In this document: piece by piece, positions 8,136-16,501 of the stretch
Layout: the number at the start of each line of letters is the position of its first letter
Position numbering within the stretch: position 1 is the stretch's first letter
The notes under the pieces: generated by a model
What the model was told of the DNA's origin: nothing
The model's input: the letters and a program-made list of their open reading frames with translations, nothing else
Database searches by the model: none
Program-made: the position numbers and the translations under genes
From: Vibrio methylphosphonaticus
GTDB taxonomy: Bacteria; Pseudomonadota; Gammaproteobacteria; Enterobacterales; Vibrionaceae
Assembly (NCBI RefSeq): GCF_023634655.1
Contig: NZ_JAMKMS010000010.1
Location: forward strand, 107,244 to 171,243
Direction of reading: 5' to 3'
DNA length: 64,000 nt

Positions 8136-9047
8136 CTACTCAAGATCTTCCATTGCGGGCACCACTTCTACAGGCACACCATTTTGTGCTAACACCGCCG
8201 CTTTAGCGATTCGGTCAGAAATACCATACTCTTCTAACCACCACTCTAGTTCTTGAGGAATGGACATGGCCTTTTTCGTCCCATCACTCCGCGTTAATGG
8301 TTCATGAGCTTCAATAAACACGCTTCTGTCTGGCTCAAGAGCGACTTTAATGGGTTCATCGATAACACGCACTTGCAGTCCAACTTTTGCTTCGTTAAAC
8401 AACCAGTCAATATCTTTAGGATCCATACGAATACATCCCGCGCTGACACGTAAACCAATGCCAAAGTCTTTGTTGGTTCCGTGAATCAAATACGACCCTG
8501 TTCCATACGCTAGCCGCATCGCGTAGTCCCCTAACGGGTTTTCAGGACCTGCTGGAACAACATCAGGCAATTCTATCCCTTTCTCCAAATAATCCTTGCG
8601 TATTGACGTCGGGGGCGTCCACGTCGGGTTCTTACGCAATTGGCTAATTTTGGTCGTCATCTCTGGCGTATCTTGCCCGATTCGACCGATACCGACAGGG
8701 AAAATATGGACGATGTCTTTTTCTGGTTCAAAATAATACAGTCTAAGTTCAGCAAGGTTGATGACAATGCCTTTGTATTCGACCTCTGGCAATATGGTCT
8801 GACTTGGGATCGTCAACACATAATCTTCCGGTGGTAGAAAAGGATCGACGCCTTTATTCGCCGCCATCAATGACAAAAAACCAACATCATAGTGCTTAGC
8901 AATGTCAGACATGGTTTCGCCCGCCACGATACTATGGTAATGGATGGTGCCAACAAGATTGCTGCCATCCTCGGGAAGCGCATAAGTAGCTGCACTTATC
9001 CATTGTGAGAAGCTCAGACAAGCCGCTAAAATCGTCCTACGATACAT
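8136..9047 (-). CDS. Periplasmic L,D-transpeptidase with LysM domain
   Basis: This is a 303-residue ErfK/YbiS-family enzyme that cross-links peptidoglycan or attaches lipoprotein to it. A signal peptide ends near 'WISAATYA'. A LysM cell-wall-binding domain covers about residues 35-85 ('IVAGETMSDIAKHYDVG'), followed by the YkuD catalytic domain with the HGT and 'SAGCIRM' motifs carrying the active Cys. The ATG at 9045-9047 was preferred over the upstream TTG because it overlaps the photolyase stop (TGATG) and gives a cleaner signal peptide. Translational coupling to phrB is likely. The exact E. coli orthologue (ErfK, YcfS, YbiS or YnhG) was not decided. Confidence 0.88.
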   Translation of the reverse strand: MYRRTILAACLSFSQWISAATYALPEDGSNLVGTIHYHSIVAGETMSDIAKHYDVGFLSLMAANKGVDPFLPPEDYVLTIPSQTILPEVEYKGIVINLAELRLYYFEPEKDIVHIFPVGIGRIGQDTPEMTTKISQLRKNPTWTPPTSIRKDYLEKGIELPDVVPAGPENPLGDYAMRLAYGTGSYLIHGTNKDFGIGLRVSAGCIRMDPKDIDWLFNEAKVGLQVRVIDEPIKVALEPDRSVFIEAHEPLTRSDGTKKAMSIPQELEWWLEEYGISDRIAKAAVLAQNGVPVEVVPAMEDLE

Positions 9048-10471
9048 CAATGTTGATCCTTTGCTGCTTTATATACACTTAAGGTTATCTCTCTTTGTGT
9101 CTTGTGATCAACTATCGGTTCAGGATATTCCAACTTTTGACACGCTTCCCACAACCAAGGTTGATGTATATGACGATTAGGCACATTGGCCAGTTCCGGA
9201 ATCCATTGACGAATAAATTCTCCTTGTGCGTCAAAACGCTCGCCCTGACGGATGGGGTTAAAAATACGGAAATAGGGCTGACCATCGCACCCTGTAGAGG
9301 CACACCACTGCCACCCGCCATTATTTGCTGCGAAATCCCCATCCACTAGTTTGGACATAAAATAGGCTTCACCCCAGCGCCAGTCCACATGAAGATCCTT
9401 GATTAGAAAGCTTGCCGCAATCATACGCAGCCGATTATGCATCCAGCCTGTTGCATTCAGTTGTCGCATTGCCGCATCAACAATGGGGTAGCCGGTCACG
9501 CCATTACACCATTGAGTAAACGCCTCTTCATTTCCCTGCCAAATCAGATTTCGCTCCCAGCTCAGGTAACCATGACGACGGCTCAATTTAGGCTCAAAAT
9601 AGACCAAGTGCTGATAAAACTCTCGCCAAATCAACTCACTTAACCATATCTCTGCCCCTTCTGATAGCGTTGGTTCTTGGCCATTTGACATCGTCGCATC
9701 GAGGTAAAGACGAGCCACGCACTGTCTGGCTGAAAGCGCTCCGATCGCTAAATAGGCGCTCAGTTGGCTTGTCCCATCCACTGCTGGAAAATCTCGATCC
9801 TGGTGATAATTAGCGACTCTATCGTGACTAAATGCTCGAAGCTTATCGATGATGCTGTTGGTATCCACGGGCATAGGTAAGCTCGACACCGTCGGGTAGT
9901 TAAACGGCACATTCGACTCATATCGATAATGCGCGGGAACATCTGTGGGGACGGACATTTTCGGTTTTTGAACTCTGGCTAACGTAAACTGCGCTTTCCA
10001 AGCATTTTTGAATGGAGTAAATACTTTGAAGTTTTTACCTTGCTTATTTAATACGCTACCCGGTCGAAGTATGCATTTATCATCGAATACACAGACCGTT
10101 TTACCCTGCTGTTCCAGTCGTTCAGACAACGCAGTGATCCTGTTCCTTTCATTGATTTCATAATCGAAATTCAAGAATAATTCGCTTACCCCTAGCTCCG
10201 CAGACAACGCTAGCAACCACTCATTAGCCCGTTCAAAATCATCACACTCCTTATAAAGAAAAGGCACGTTCAATAACTCGAGTTCTTCGTGTAACGCCTC
10301 TAAGCGCCTACGAATGAGATCAGCTTGAATCGGCGCTAAGTCATGCTGCGCCCATTGCTGTGGCGTAGCGATGAATACCGCTATGACTGGTGTCTCACCA
10401 TCAATGGCTTGTATTAGTGCGGTATTGTCGATAGTTCTTAGATCACGATTGAATAACACTAATCGTTTCAT
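9047..10471 (-). CDS. phrB: Deoxyribodipyrimidine photolyase (CPD class I)
   Basis: This is a 474-residue flavoprotein that repairs cyclobutane pyrimidine dimers using blue light. An N-terminal antenna-binding alpha/beta domain ('LVLFNRDLRTIDNTAL') precedes the FAD domain. That domain carries 'SELIWREFYQHLVYF', 'TGYPIVDAAMRQLNATGWMHNR' and 'FAANNGGWQWCASTGCDGQPYFRIFNP', all diagnostic of CPD photolyases. The start ATG follows a clear AGGAGA. Neighbours are a MerR regulator and a YbgA-like protein, as E. coli places ybgA next to phrB. Light- or stress-linked control through the MerR neighbour is plausible. Confidence 0.95.
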   Translation of the reverse strand: MKRLVLFNRDLRTIDNTALIQAIDGETPVIAVFIATPQQWAQHDLAPIQADLIRRRLEALHEELELLNVPFLYKECDDFERANEWLLALSAELGVSELFLNFDYEINERNRITALSERLEQQGKTVCVFDDKCILRPGSVLNKQGKNFKVFTPFKNAWKAQFTLARVQKPKMSVPTDVPAHYRYESNVPFNYPTVSSLPMPVDTNSIIDKLRAFSHDRVANYHQDRDFPAVDGTSQLSAYLAIGALSARQCVARLYLDATMSNGQEPTLSEGAEIWLSELIWREFYQHLVYFEPKLSRRHGYLSWERNLIWQGNEEAFTQWCNGVTGYPIVDAAMRQLNATGWMHNRLRMIAASFLIKDLHVDWRWGEAYFMSKLVDGDFAANNGGWQWCASTGCDGQPYFRIFNPIRQGERFDAQGEFIRQWIPELANVPNRHIHQPWLWEACQKLEYPEPIVDHKTQREITLSVYKAAKDQH

Positions 10472-10520
10472 TACTTTCTCCTAATGCGTGACATCGCCGC
10501 GCTTAACGATCCTATTCCGC

Positions 10521-10555
10521 ATTAAATTAAATTAAACTAAATTAAACTAAATTAA
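10521..10555. repeat. Seven tandem AYTAA pentamers
   Basis: ATTAA and ACTAA units follow each other seven times without interruption. The array overlaps the stop codon of the MerR gene and fills most of the gap to phrB, so its length could affect the gene end and the spacing to the photolyase start. Confidence 0.75.
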
Positions 10556-11335
10556 ATGTTCAATGACAGGTGAAACGTAAACCGGAACAAGATGATTGGC
10601 TCTTTGCTCTCTTATCACTGAAAGATGCTTTTCCGATAACGATTTTTCTGCGAATAAGTGCACCCCGTGATAGGTCGTAATCACCTCTTCATTGAATAGA
10701 GCACCAATATCATCGACACCATCCAAAAATATTACTCTCCCCCCTTTTTCAATAAGACGGGCGTAACAGAGCCAAGCGAAAAGGTTGCCTACCGTGTCTA
10801 AATTGACGAGAAGGTATTTATGTTTCCCACCTTTCTTTGACTCGGCTTGAATCATCAGCAATAACTGGTGAATAAGTAAGGTGCGAAATAGCGCATATTG
10901 CAGCGACCGTTGACCCATTTTGACAAAGTCTATTGCCGTCAACACCGGCATGACAAATTGCGTTTCAACTATGTCTAGCGGGTACTCTTTTAAAACAAAA
11001 CAGAGAATTCTCCCAACCTCGTCGCCATCGAGTAAGCTCAAGGCTTGCAGCAAGGACTCAGCTTCATCAAGACGCTGAGATGAATCGTGTTCAACGGGTA
11101 AACTATTCGACGCCAAAAGCGCTTTAACTTTGCCAATGGATACCCCTTTCGCCAGCCAGCTCTGCACACGCTTAATCGTTTCCACATCTTTTGGCGTATA
11201 TAAACGGTGCCCTTTCTCTGTACGTTCAGGTTGCACAAGCTGATAACGCCTTTGCCACGCCCTTAAAGTCACTGGTTTGACACCTGTCATCTCAGCGACT
11301 TCTCGGATTGCATAGCGGGCGTTGCTAGAGCCCAT
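10547..11335 (-). CDS. MerR-family regulator with degenerate B12-type C-terminal domain
   Basis: This 262-residue protein has an N-terminal MerR winged helix (residues about 8-75: 'YAIREVAEMTGVKPVTLRAWQRRY', 'EKGHRLYTPKDVETI'). A helical and alpha/beta region follows with the layout of CarH/LitR-type cobalamin-binding light regulators. I cannot find the E/DxHxxG cobalamin signature in 'GGRVIFLDGVDDIGALFNEEV', so cofactor binding may be lost. The start lies inside the end of the YbgA-like gene (11-bp overlap) and phrB follows, so the regulator sits in the middle of a photolyase operon. LitR-like control of light-inducible genes is a reasonable hypothesis. Confidence 0.85.
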   Translation of the reverse strand: MGSSNARYAIREVAEMTGVKPVTLRAWQRRYQLVQPERTEKGHRLYTPKDVETIKRVQSWLAKGVSIGKVKALLASNSLPVEHDSSQRLDEAESLLQALSLLDGDEVGRILCFVLKEYPLDIVETQFVMPVLTAIDFVKMGQRSLQYALFRTLLIHQLLLMIQAESKKGGKHKYLLVNLDTVGNLFAWLCYARLIEKGGRVIFLDGVDDIGALFNEEVITTYHGVHLFAEKSLSEKHLSVIREQRANHLVPVYVSPVIEHLI

Positions 11336-12278
11336 AACGTAAACGCATTTCTTCTGGGTGAGGTTGTAAGAATCGTTGCGACGCTAAATAGTCATCTGGG
11401 TATGCACGCAGATAGTGCTTCAGCAGTGTAAGGGGAGAATGCAATGGCAATAATCCAGTACGATAATCGTCTATTACTTGTGCTAGTTCGCGTTTCTCGT
11501 CCGCATCCAGTGCTCGCTTAAAATACCCTTGAATGTGCATGAGGACATTGGTGACATTCTTACGAGAGGCTCTGTGCTTGAGACCTTCCATCAACCCCAA
11601 GCGATAAGCTTGGTAAAACTCGCCTGGTTCATACTCATTCTGATGAGCGACGAGTCTACCAAGCGTTTTATAAGAGGTTGGGTTATGCGCCATCAATGTC
11701 AATTTGTAACGGGAGTGAAAATCTACAATTTTCCCTGGAGTAGGTTCACCTTGCATTGACTGATAGAAATCATTTAGGCCAAATACACGCGATATGAAAT
11801 TTTCTTTAAGTACAGGATCATTCAATCTGCCATCTTCTTCGACTGGTAGCCATGGCATTTTCTTCATCAAATGCTCTGTATACAAGCCGACACCATTGGC
11901 TTTCGCGTGACCAACAGTATATACCTTCACGCGTTCCATACCGCAGCTCGGTGATTTGGCACACACAATGTAACCACACATTTCCGTACTCTCTAGCTCG
12001 GCTACTTTTTTATGCGTAAAAGACAGCATCCCATCGGTATAGTCTTTGGTTGCATCCTTAGTTTCAACAAGACTAATACGCTCTTCATTAGACATTAGAC
12101 GTATTGTTGGTCGGGGGACGGGTAGGCCCATCCCTACTTCCGGACACACTGACACAAACGAGAAATAATCACGCAGCTCCTTATTTACATAACTACTTTG
12201 CTTATGGCCTGAATCAAAACGAACTTTTTCGCCCAAAAGGCAAGAACTTATTCCGATAGTAATGGTTTGCTCTTCCAT
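11325..12278 (-). CDS. YbgA-like protein: DUF523 (TudS-like) plus DUF1722
   Basis: This 317-residue two-domain protein has residues about 5-150 as DUF523, related to the [4Fe-4S] thiouracil desulfidase TudS. Three conserved cysteines are visible: 'SSCLLGEKVRFD', 'VSVCPEVGMGLP' and 'AKSPSCGM'. Residues about 180-300 are DUF1722, the E. coli YbgA domain. The ATG at 12278 was chosen because GGGAG precedes it at the right distance; the longer frame adds 12 residues without a better site. It starts the leftward set ybgA-merR-phrB-ldt. It may act in thiolated-base metabolism linked to light damage repair. The role is inferred. Confidence 0.85.
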   Translation of the reverse strand: MEEQTITIGISSCLLGEKVRFDSGHKQSSYVNKELRDYFSFVSVCPEVGMGLPVPRPTIRLMSNEERISLVETKDATKDYTDGMLSFTHKKVAELESTEMCGYIVCAKSPSCGMERVKVYTVGHAKANGVGLYTEHLMKKMPWLPVEEDGRLNDPVLKENFISRVFGLNDFYQSMQGEPTPGKIVDFHSRYKLTLMAHNPTSYKTLGRLVAHQNEYEPGEFYQAYRLGLMEGLKHRASRKNVTNVLMHIQGYFKRALDADEKRELAQVIDDYRTGLLPLHSPLTLLKHYLRAYPDDYLASQRFLQPHPEEMRLRYGL

Positions 12279-12506
12279 GACATGCTCCCGATTAATAATG
12301 CAGTGTGGTGACACTTTGGCACCAAGTATTAAGTATTAAGTGATACAAAAATTTGCTCTGTACAATAGTACGTCGTTTAAGTGTAACAGTTCACTCATGC
12401 AACGTTTTTATTTATAACCATAAATTCACCCAGTGAATCGATTGCTCATTAGGTTTCAACATATTCAGTTATCATCAAGAGAAACAATGTCAGATTGAGG
12501 AGAAAA

Positions 12507-12522
12507 TGTGACTGAAATCTCA
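12507..12522. promoter_or_regulatory. CRP-like site upstream of deoD
   Basis: TGTGA-N6-TCTCA is one base from the CRP consensus TGTGA-N6-TCACA. It lies about 90 bp before the deoD start. Nucleoside phosphorylase genes in enteric bacteria and Vibrio are commonly under CRP/CytR control, so the match is sensible though unproven. Confidence 0.4.
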
Positions 12523-12609
12523 TAGAGCCCTTATTATTGGCGCTACTATTCATTCCAACAAAGAATGACATCATTCAACAGAATTAGTTAAAATATTAGG
12601 AGCAATACC

Positions 12610-13320
12610 ATGGCTACCCCTCATATCAACGCAAACCCGGGTGACTTTGCTGAAACCGTCCTGATGCCAGGCGATCCGCTTCGTGCTCAATATATCGCTG
12701 ATACGTTTTTAGAAGACGTTGAGAAAGTCTGCGATGTGCGCAATATGTTCGGTTATACCGGCACTTATAAAGGTCAACGCGTTTCCGTTATGGGTCATGG
12801 CATGGGTATCCCATCTTGCTGCATCTATGTACACGAACTCATCAAAGATTTTGGTGTTAAGAACGTTATTCGTGTAGGCAGCTGTGGTGCAGTGCGTGAC
12901 GACGTTAACCTAATGGACGTTGTTATTGGCATGGGTGCATCAACCGACTCAAAAGTAAACCGTATCCGCTTCAATGACCATGACTTTGCTGCCATTGCTG
13001 ATTTCGGTCTGTTAGAGGAAGCGGTTAAACAGGCACGCAGCCAAAACGTTCCCGTTAAAGTCGGTAATATTTTCTCTGCTGACCTTTTCTATACACCAGA
13101 AGCAGACATCTTCGACAAAATGAAACACTTAGGTATTTTGGGTGTGGATATGGAAGCTGCGGGTATCTATGGCGTTGCCGCCGATCTCGGTGCAAAAGCA
13201 CTGACTATTCTTACGGTTTCCGACCATATTATCCGTGGCGAGAAATTAAGTTCTGAAGACCGTCAAAAATCGTTTAACGAAATGATGACCGTCGCACTAG
13301 AAACAGCCATCAACCTATAA
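12610..13320 (+). CDS. deoD: Purine nucleoside phosphorylase, DeoD type
   Basis: This 236-residue hexameric-type purine nucleoside phosphorylase splits (deoxy)inosine, guanosine and adenosine with phosphate to free base and ribose-1-phosphate. Diagnostic segments are '[12 protein letters not shown]' (phosphate loop), '[12 protein letters not shown]', '[13 protein letters not shown]' (ribose/base contact) and 'TVSDHI' with the catalytic Asp. AGGAG precedes the ATG. It stands alone here rather than in a deoCABD operon, so a second deoD elsewhere in the genome is possible. A strong terminator follows. Confidence 0.96.
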   Translation: MATPHINANPGDFAETVLMPGDPLRAQYIADTFLEDVEKVCDVRNMFGYTGTYKGQRVSVMGHGMGIPSCCIYVHELIKDFGVKNVIRVGSCGAVRDDVNLMDVVIGMGASTDSKVNRIRFNDHDFAAIADFGLLEEAVKQARSQNVPVKVGNIFSADLFYTPEADIFDKMKHLGILGVDMEAAGIYGVAADLGAKALTILTVSDHIIRGEKLSSEDRQKSFNEMMTVALETAINL

Positions 13321-13325
13321 GCTTT

Positions 13326-13364
13326 AAAGCCAGTGTAACGCCTGAAGTTACCCTGGCTTTTTTT
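13326..13364 (+). terminator. Terminator after deoD
   Basis: AAAGCCAG-T-GTAAC pairs with GTTAC-C-CTGGCTTT, followed by a run of T. It starts five bases after the deoD stop. Confidence 0.85.
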
Positions 13365-13417
13365 CAAGTGTTTTGCATGAAGCACTTTTTATACAACCCG
13401 TTTTGTATAAAACCATT

Positions 13418-13477
13418 TTTATAGACCGATGTTTTATAGACCGGCGCTTTATAGACCGGCGCTTTATAGACCTTAGG
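13418..13477. repeat. Four 15-bp repeats (TTTATAGACC...) before a start codon
   Basis: Units begin at 13418, 13433, 13448 and 13463. The two middle copies are identical (TTTATAGACCGGCGC) and the outer two diverge in their last five bases. The final copy runs directly into the AGGGGG ribosome site of the next gene, so copy number sets the leader length of that gene. Confidence 0.75.
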
Positions 13478-13485
13478 GGGTGAAC

Positions 13486-15054
13486 GTGTCAGAAGGCAAA
13501 TTGCCGCTGGTTGCTAATGGATTACAGCTCAATTTTTGTAAAACATTGGCGTGTGACAATTTTGGAAGAAGTGATGCAAACCTTTATATTTTGCAGCACA
13601 GTAATCCTAAGCGACCTGCGATGGTATGCCGAGAGTGTGGTGCGTTTCCCCCCCTACTTAACAACCAAGAAGTCCTAAGCGAGCTGCAACGCTTGAGGCT
13701 TGCTCATGATGATGGACTTCCTGCATGTAAAGATAGCCAGTGTGACAACTTTGGCCTATCGGTGGATACCCATAAAGAGCGCTACCACGCTTTTGGATTT
13801 AGCGGTGATCGCCAACGTTATCGATGTAAATCATGCCAGGGGACCTTTGTCGACAAATGGTCTGGAGCCAATAAAAAAATTGAGTTTCAAGAAGCATTAC
13901 TGGCGTTCTTGTTTACGGGGTACTCGGTAAGAGAAATTTGTCGTAAGCTTCACATCAATCCGAAAACTTTTTATGACAATATCGACCAAATCGCGAGCCG
14001 CTGTCGTAGAAAACTCGCCCATATTGATGCACGTTGGTTAAACCACGCTAGCCAATATACCCTTGCTTCGAACTATCAAAGCCTACAACCAAACAGTCAC
14101 AACGGTGTTTTTTGGTTCGTGACCTGCGACGCTGACTCCGGCTATGTGCTGTGCCAACACACCAACTACACCTTAAAAAATAGCGCTAATAGCACTCTCG
14201 ATCATGATGCCTATCAAAACAATGCACAGTTTTTATCTCAGCAGTATGTAGCAGAAAACTATGGCAGTACCAATGAACGTACCGAAAGCGAAAGAAGCCC
14301 AACTGGTCGTCGTGAACCGGCATCAATTGGGGCTATGCCTCCAAACATCAAAGAACGTATAGACATCAATTATCAGAATATTCTGGCAAGAAGTAATGTT
14401 GAGGACCCATTAGGCAATTTTTCAACATTTGATTACCCCAATACGGGAACGCTTATACGAGCGCCCTATACCTCTTATGCTCATTACCTGTATATATCGC
14501 AGATGATTGGTGATAAAAAGCCGCTTGCTATCTTTATGCCTCAAGATCCGGTTCTTCGCTCTGCAGCACTCTCCGTTTATCTTGAACGTATCAAAAGCCA
14601 TAGCATCGACCTCCTATACGTCATGCAAGATCCAGAATGGGACAATAGCGGACTATCAAAAACAACCGATATTGCCCTGATGGGTTGGTGGCGTGACCGC
14701 TGGGCTATAGCGCACCAAGCCAGTGGGGCAAGCAAAGGGTTATGTTACCTATCATCCGCAAATGAGACTTTGTCAGGCAACAACTCTTCCTCAGACAACG
14801 TCGACCACACCAATTATTGGCTAAAGGTGGCTTCTATTGAGAGCGTGGAATTTTATCAATCTCGTTTCCAGCTGCTGTTTGAAAGCTTTATTAACGAGCC
14901 AAGAAGAAAATTAAGACCGGGAGGCATTATGCCGTTACTCGACATCTTTCGGGCTTGGCATAACCTCTGTTATCAAGACAAACAAGGGCTCACCGCAGCC
15001 CAAAGGCTAAACGTCTGTGAGACCCCGATGACCTTAAAACAGTTACTGGACTAA
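13486..15054 (+). CDS. Double-zinc-ribbon, transposase-like HTH protein of unknown function
   Basis: This protein of about 522 residues carries two similar Cys4 units near the N-terminus. The first is 'CKTLACDNFGRSD...CRECGAF', the second 'CKDSQCDNFGLSV...CKSCQGTF', which implies an internal duplication. A helix-turn-helix follows ('YSVREICRKLHINPKTFYDNI'), as in the zinc-ribbon/HTH part of IS1- and ISL3-type transposases. The remaining 330 residues could be a decayed or domesticated catalytic domain; I see no clear DDE triad. The GTG at 13486 was chosen because AGGGGG sits 6-8 bases before it. There are no terminal inverted repeats nearby. It is probably a host gene derived from a transposase, function unknown. 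Confidence 0.75.
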   Translation: MSEGKLPLVANGLQLNFCKTLACDNFGRSDANLYILQHSNPKRPAMVCRECGAFPPLLNNQEVLSELQRLRLAHDDGLPACKDSQCDNFGLSVDTHKERYHAFGFSGDRQRYRCKSCQGTFVDKWSGANKKIEFQEALLAFLFTGYSVREICRKLHINPKTFYDNIDQIASRCRRKLAHIDARWLNHASQYTLASNYQSLQPNSHNGVFWFVTCDADSGYVLCQHTNYTLKNSANSTLDHDAYQNNAQFLSQQYVAENYGSTNERTESERSPTGRREPASIGAMPPNIKERIDINYQNILARSNVEDPLGNFSTFDYPNTGTLIRAPYTSYAHYLYISQMIGDKKPLAIFMPQDPVLRSAALSVYLERIKSHSIDLLYVMQDPEWDNSGLSKTTDIALMGWWRDRWAIAHQASGASKGLCYLSSANETLSGNNSSSDNVDHTNYWLKVASIESVEFYQSRFQLLFESFINEPRRKLRPGGIMPLLDIFRAWHNLCYQDKQGLTAAQRLNVCETPMTLKQLLD

Positions 15055-15122
15055 GTAGATGCTCTATAAAATTTCCTTTCGAGGAACCACACTGTAAATA
15101 GTGCTTTAAATAATACAGCGCC

Positions 15123-16013
15123 TTAAAGGAAGAATAGCGATACTCCTAACACCGCGAACAACGTACCAACGACGCTACGACGACTAATCTTTTCGCCACG
15201 GATCGCGTAAATAATTAAGATGAACAACGGACTGGTTGCGATCAGAGTCTGGGCAATAGCAGGGTTGGCGTATTTTAATGCCACCTGCTGTAACCACAGG
15301 GCCAAGAACGTCCCAACAAAAATAGCCGCTAGTAACCATAACCAATTGTTATGTGTCATCGACAAACACTGCTTTTTTATCGCACTAAAGGGCTTTTTTT
15401 CGGCAACCACAACAAACATAGCCACCGCTGCAACCCCAATCGTCAGTCGAATTAACGCGCCAAGTAAAGGTGGTAGATCCCCCTGCACCAATGCAAAATG
15501 GGAAATCACTACGCCAGATGCCTGACAGGTACTTGCCAATAGACCAAAAGCAATGCCTTTTAAATCATAACCGCTTCCGTTGCCATCATTTGGCTGAATG
15601 ACGACAGACGTCACCGCAATGGTGGTAATCACAACGCCAAGCCAGCTTTGAAGCTGCAAAGCACTGCCCAAAAATAACAACGCCAAAATACCAGAAAGTG
15701 GCGGAGCCAAAGATTCTAGCAGTAAGGTTTTATTCGCACCGATACGCTTTAGCGCCGCAAAATAAGCGCTATCGCCAATAGCGATACCTATCACTCCTGA
15801 AATGCCGAGAATCCATAAATATCTTGGTTCTACAGTGACATCAGGCATCTGAGTCAACGGCAACACCATGAGCATCATGAGTGAAGCAATAGAGCCTTTA
15901 ATGATATTTAACTGCATCGAGCTAAAGTGATGACTAAACTGGCTGTAAATCCAAGTCGCCATCGCCCAAACCATCGCTGCACCAATTGCAGCACTCTCGC
16001 CAATAAATGTCAT
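15123..16013 (-). CDS. EamA/DMT-family inner-membrane transporter
   Basis: This 296-residue protein has ten predicted hydrophobic helices and two EamA repeats (residues about 5-135 and 150-290), with the typical 'GIAIGDSAYFAALKRIGANK' and 'YANPAIAQTLIATSPLFILI' segments near the repeat ends. Members export amino acids or other metabolites; the substrate cannot be read from sequence. The ATG at 16013 follows GAGGGG and is preferred to the TTG one codon upstream. It ends close to the convergent zinc-ribbon gene. Three other EamA proteins occur in this window and are not close copies of this one. Confidence 0.88.
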   Translation of the reverse strand: MTFIGESAAIGAAMVWAMATWIYSQFSHHFSSMQLNIIKGSIASLMMLMVLPLTQMPDVTVEPRYLWILGISGVIGIAIGDSAYFAALKRIGANKTLLLESLAPPLSGILALLFLGSALQLQSWLGVVITTIAVTSVVIQPNDGNGSGYDLKGIAFGLLASTCQASGVVISHFALVQGDLPPLLGALIRLTIGVAAVAMFVVVAEKKPFSAIKKQCLSMTHNNWLWLLAAIFVGTFLALWLQQVALKYANPAIAQTLIATSPLFILIIYAIRGEKISRRSVVGTLFAVLGVSLFFL

Positions 16014-16123
16014 CAAACCCCTCTTTAATCATCATTTATCTATTGCATAATACATAAATATAACAAATACTTAACCAGTCGAACTATTTCAATTCGCAAC
16101 TTTAACTCTCGCAAGGATGAATT

Positions 16124-16498
16124 ATGTTTCTTGATTACTTTGCTCTTGGGCTGCTCGTTTTCGTCGCCCTAGTCATATTTTACGGCATTATTGTTATTCA
16201 CGACATTCCTTTTGAAATTGCAAAAGAACGCGATCACCCTCATCAGGACGCGATTCATGTCGCCGGTTGGGTCAGCTTATTCACCCTGCATGCCATCTGG
16301 CCATTTCTATGGATTTGGGCAACGCTTTGGCGCTCAGAACGAGGATGGGGCTTTCATAAACTTGAAGAAGAACAGCATGATTTACACCACCGCCTTGAAA
16401 AGCTGATTGACCAAGTCTCTGATATGGAAGAAGAAATAAAATACCTAAAAGGCAAGCAAGTTGTACAGCAAGCTCAAGCTGTGGAAGAGGAGAAGTAA
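16124..16498 (+). CDS. DUF3302 inner-membrane protein (YiaW/YibI-like)
   Basis: This 124-residue protein has two membrane helices (residues about 5-27 and 45-65) and a C-terminal cytoplasmic coiled coil ('EEEQHDLHHRLEKLIDQVSDMEEEIKYLKGK'). This matches E. coli YiaW and YibI, small partners of an HlyD-like protein. SD AAGGA lies before the ATG. The HlyD-family gene starts three bases after its stop, so they form one operon. The pair probably builds a membrane efflux or assembly module. The role is inferred from the E. coli yiaWV and yibIH pairs. Confidence 0.85.
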   Translation: MFLDYFALGLLVFVALVIFYGIIVIHDIPFEIAKERDHPHQDAIHVAGWVSLFTLHAIWPFLWIWATLWRSERGWGFHKLEEEQHDLHHRLEKLIDQVSDMEEEIKYLKGKQVVQQAQAVEEEK

Positions 16499-16501
16499 TT
16501 C

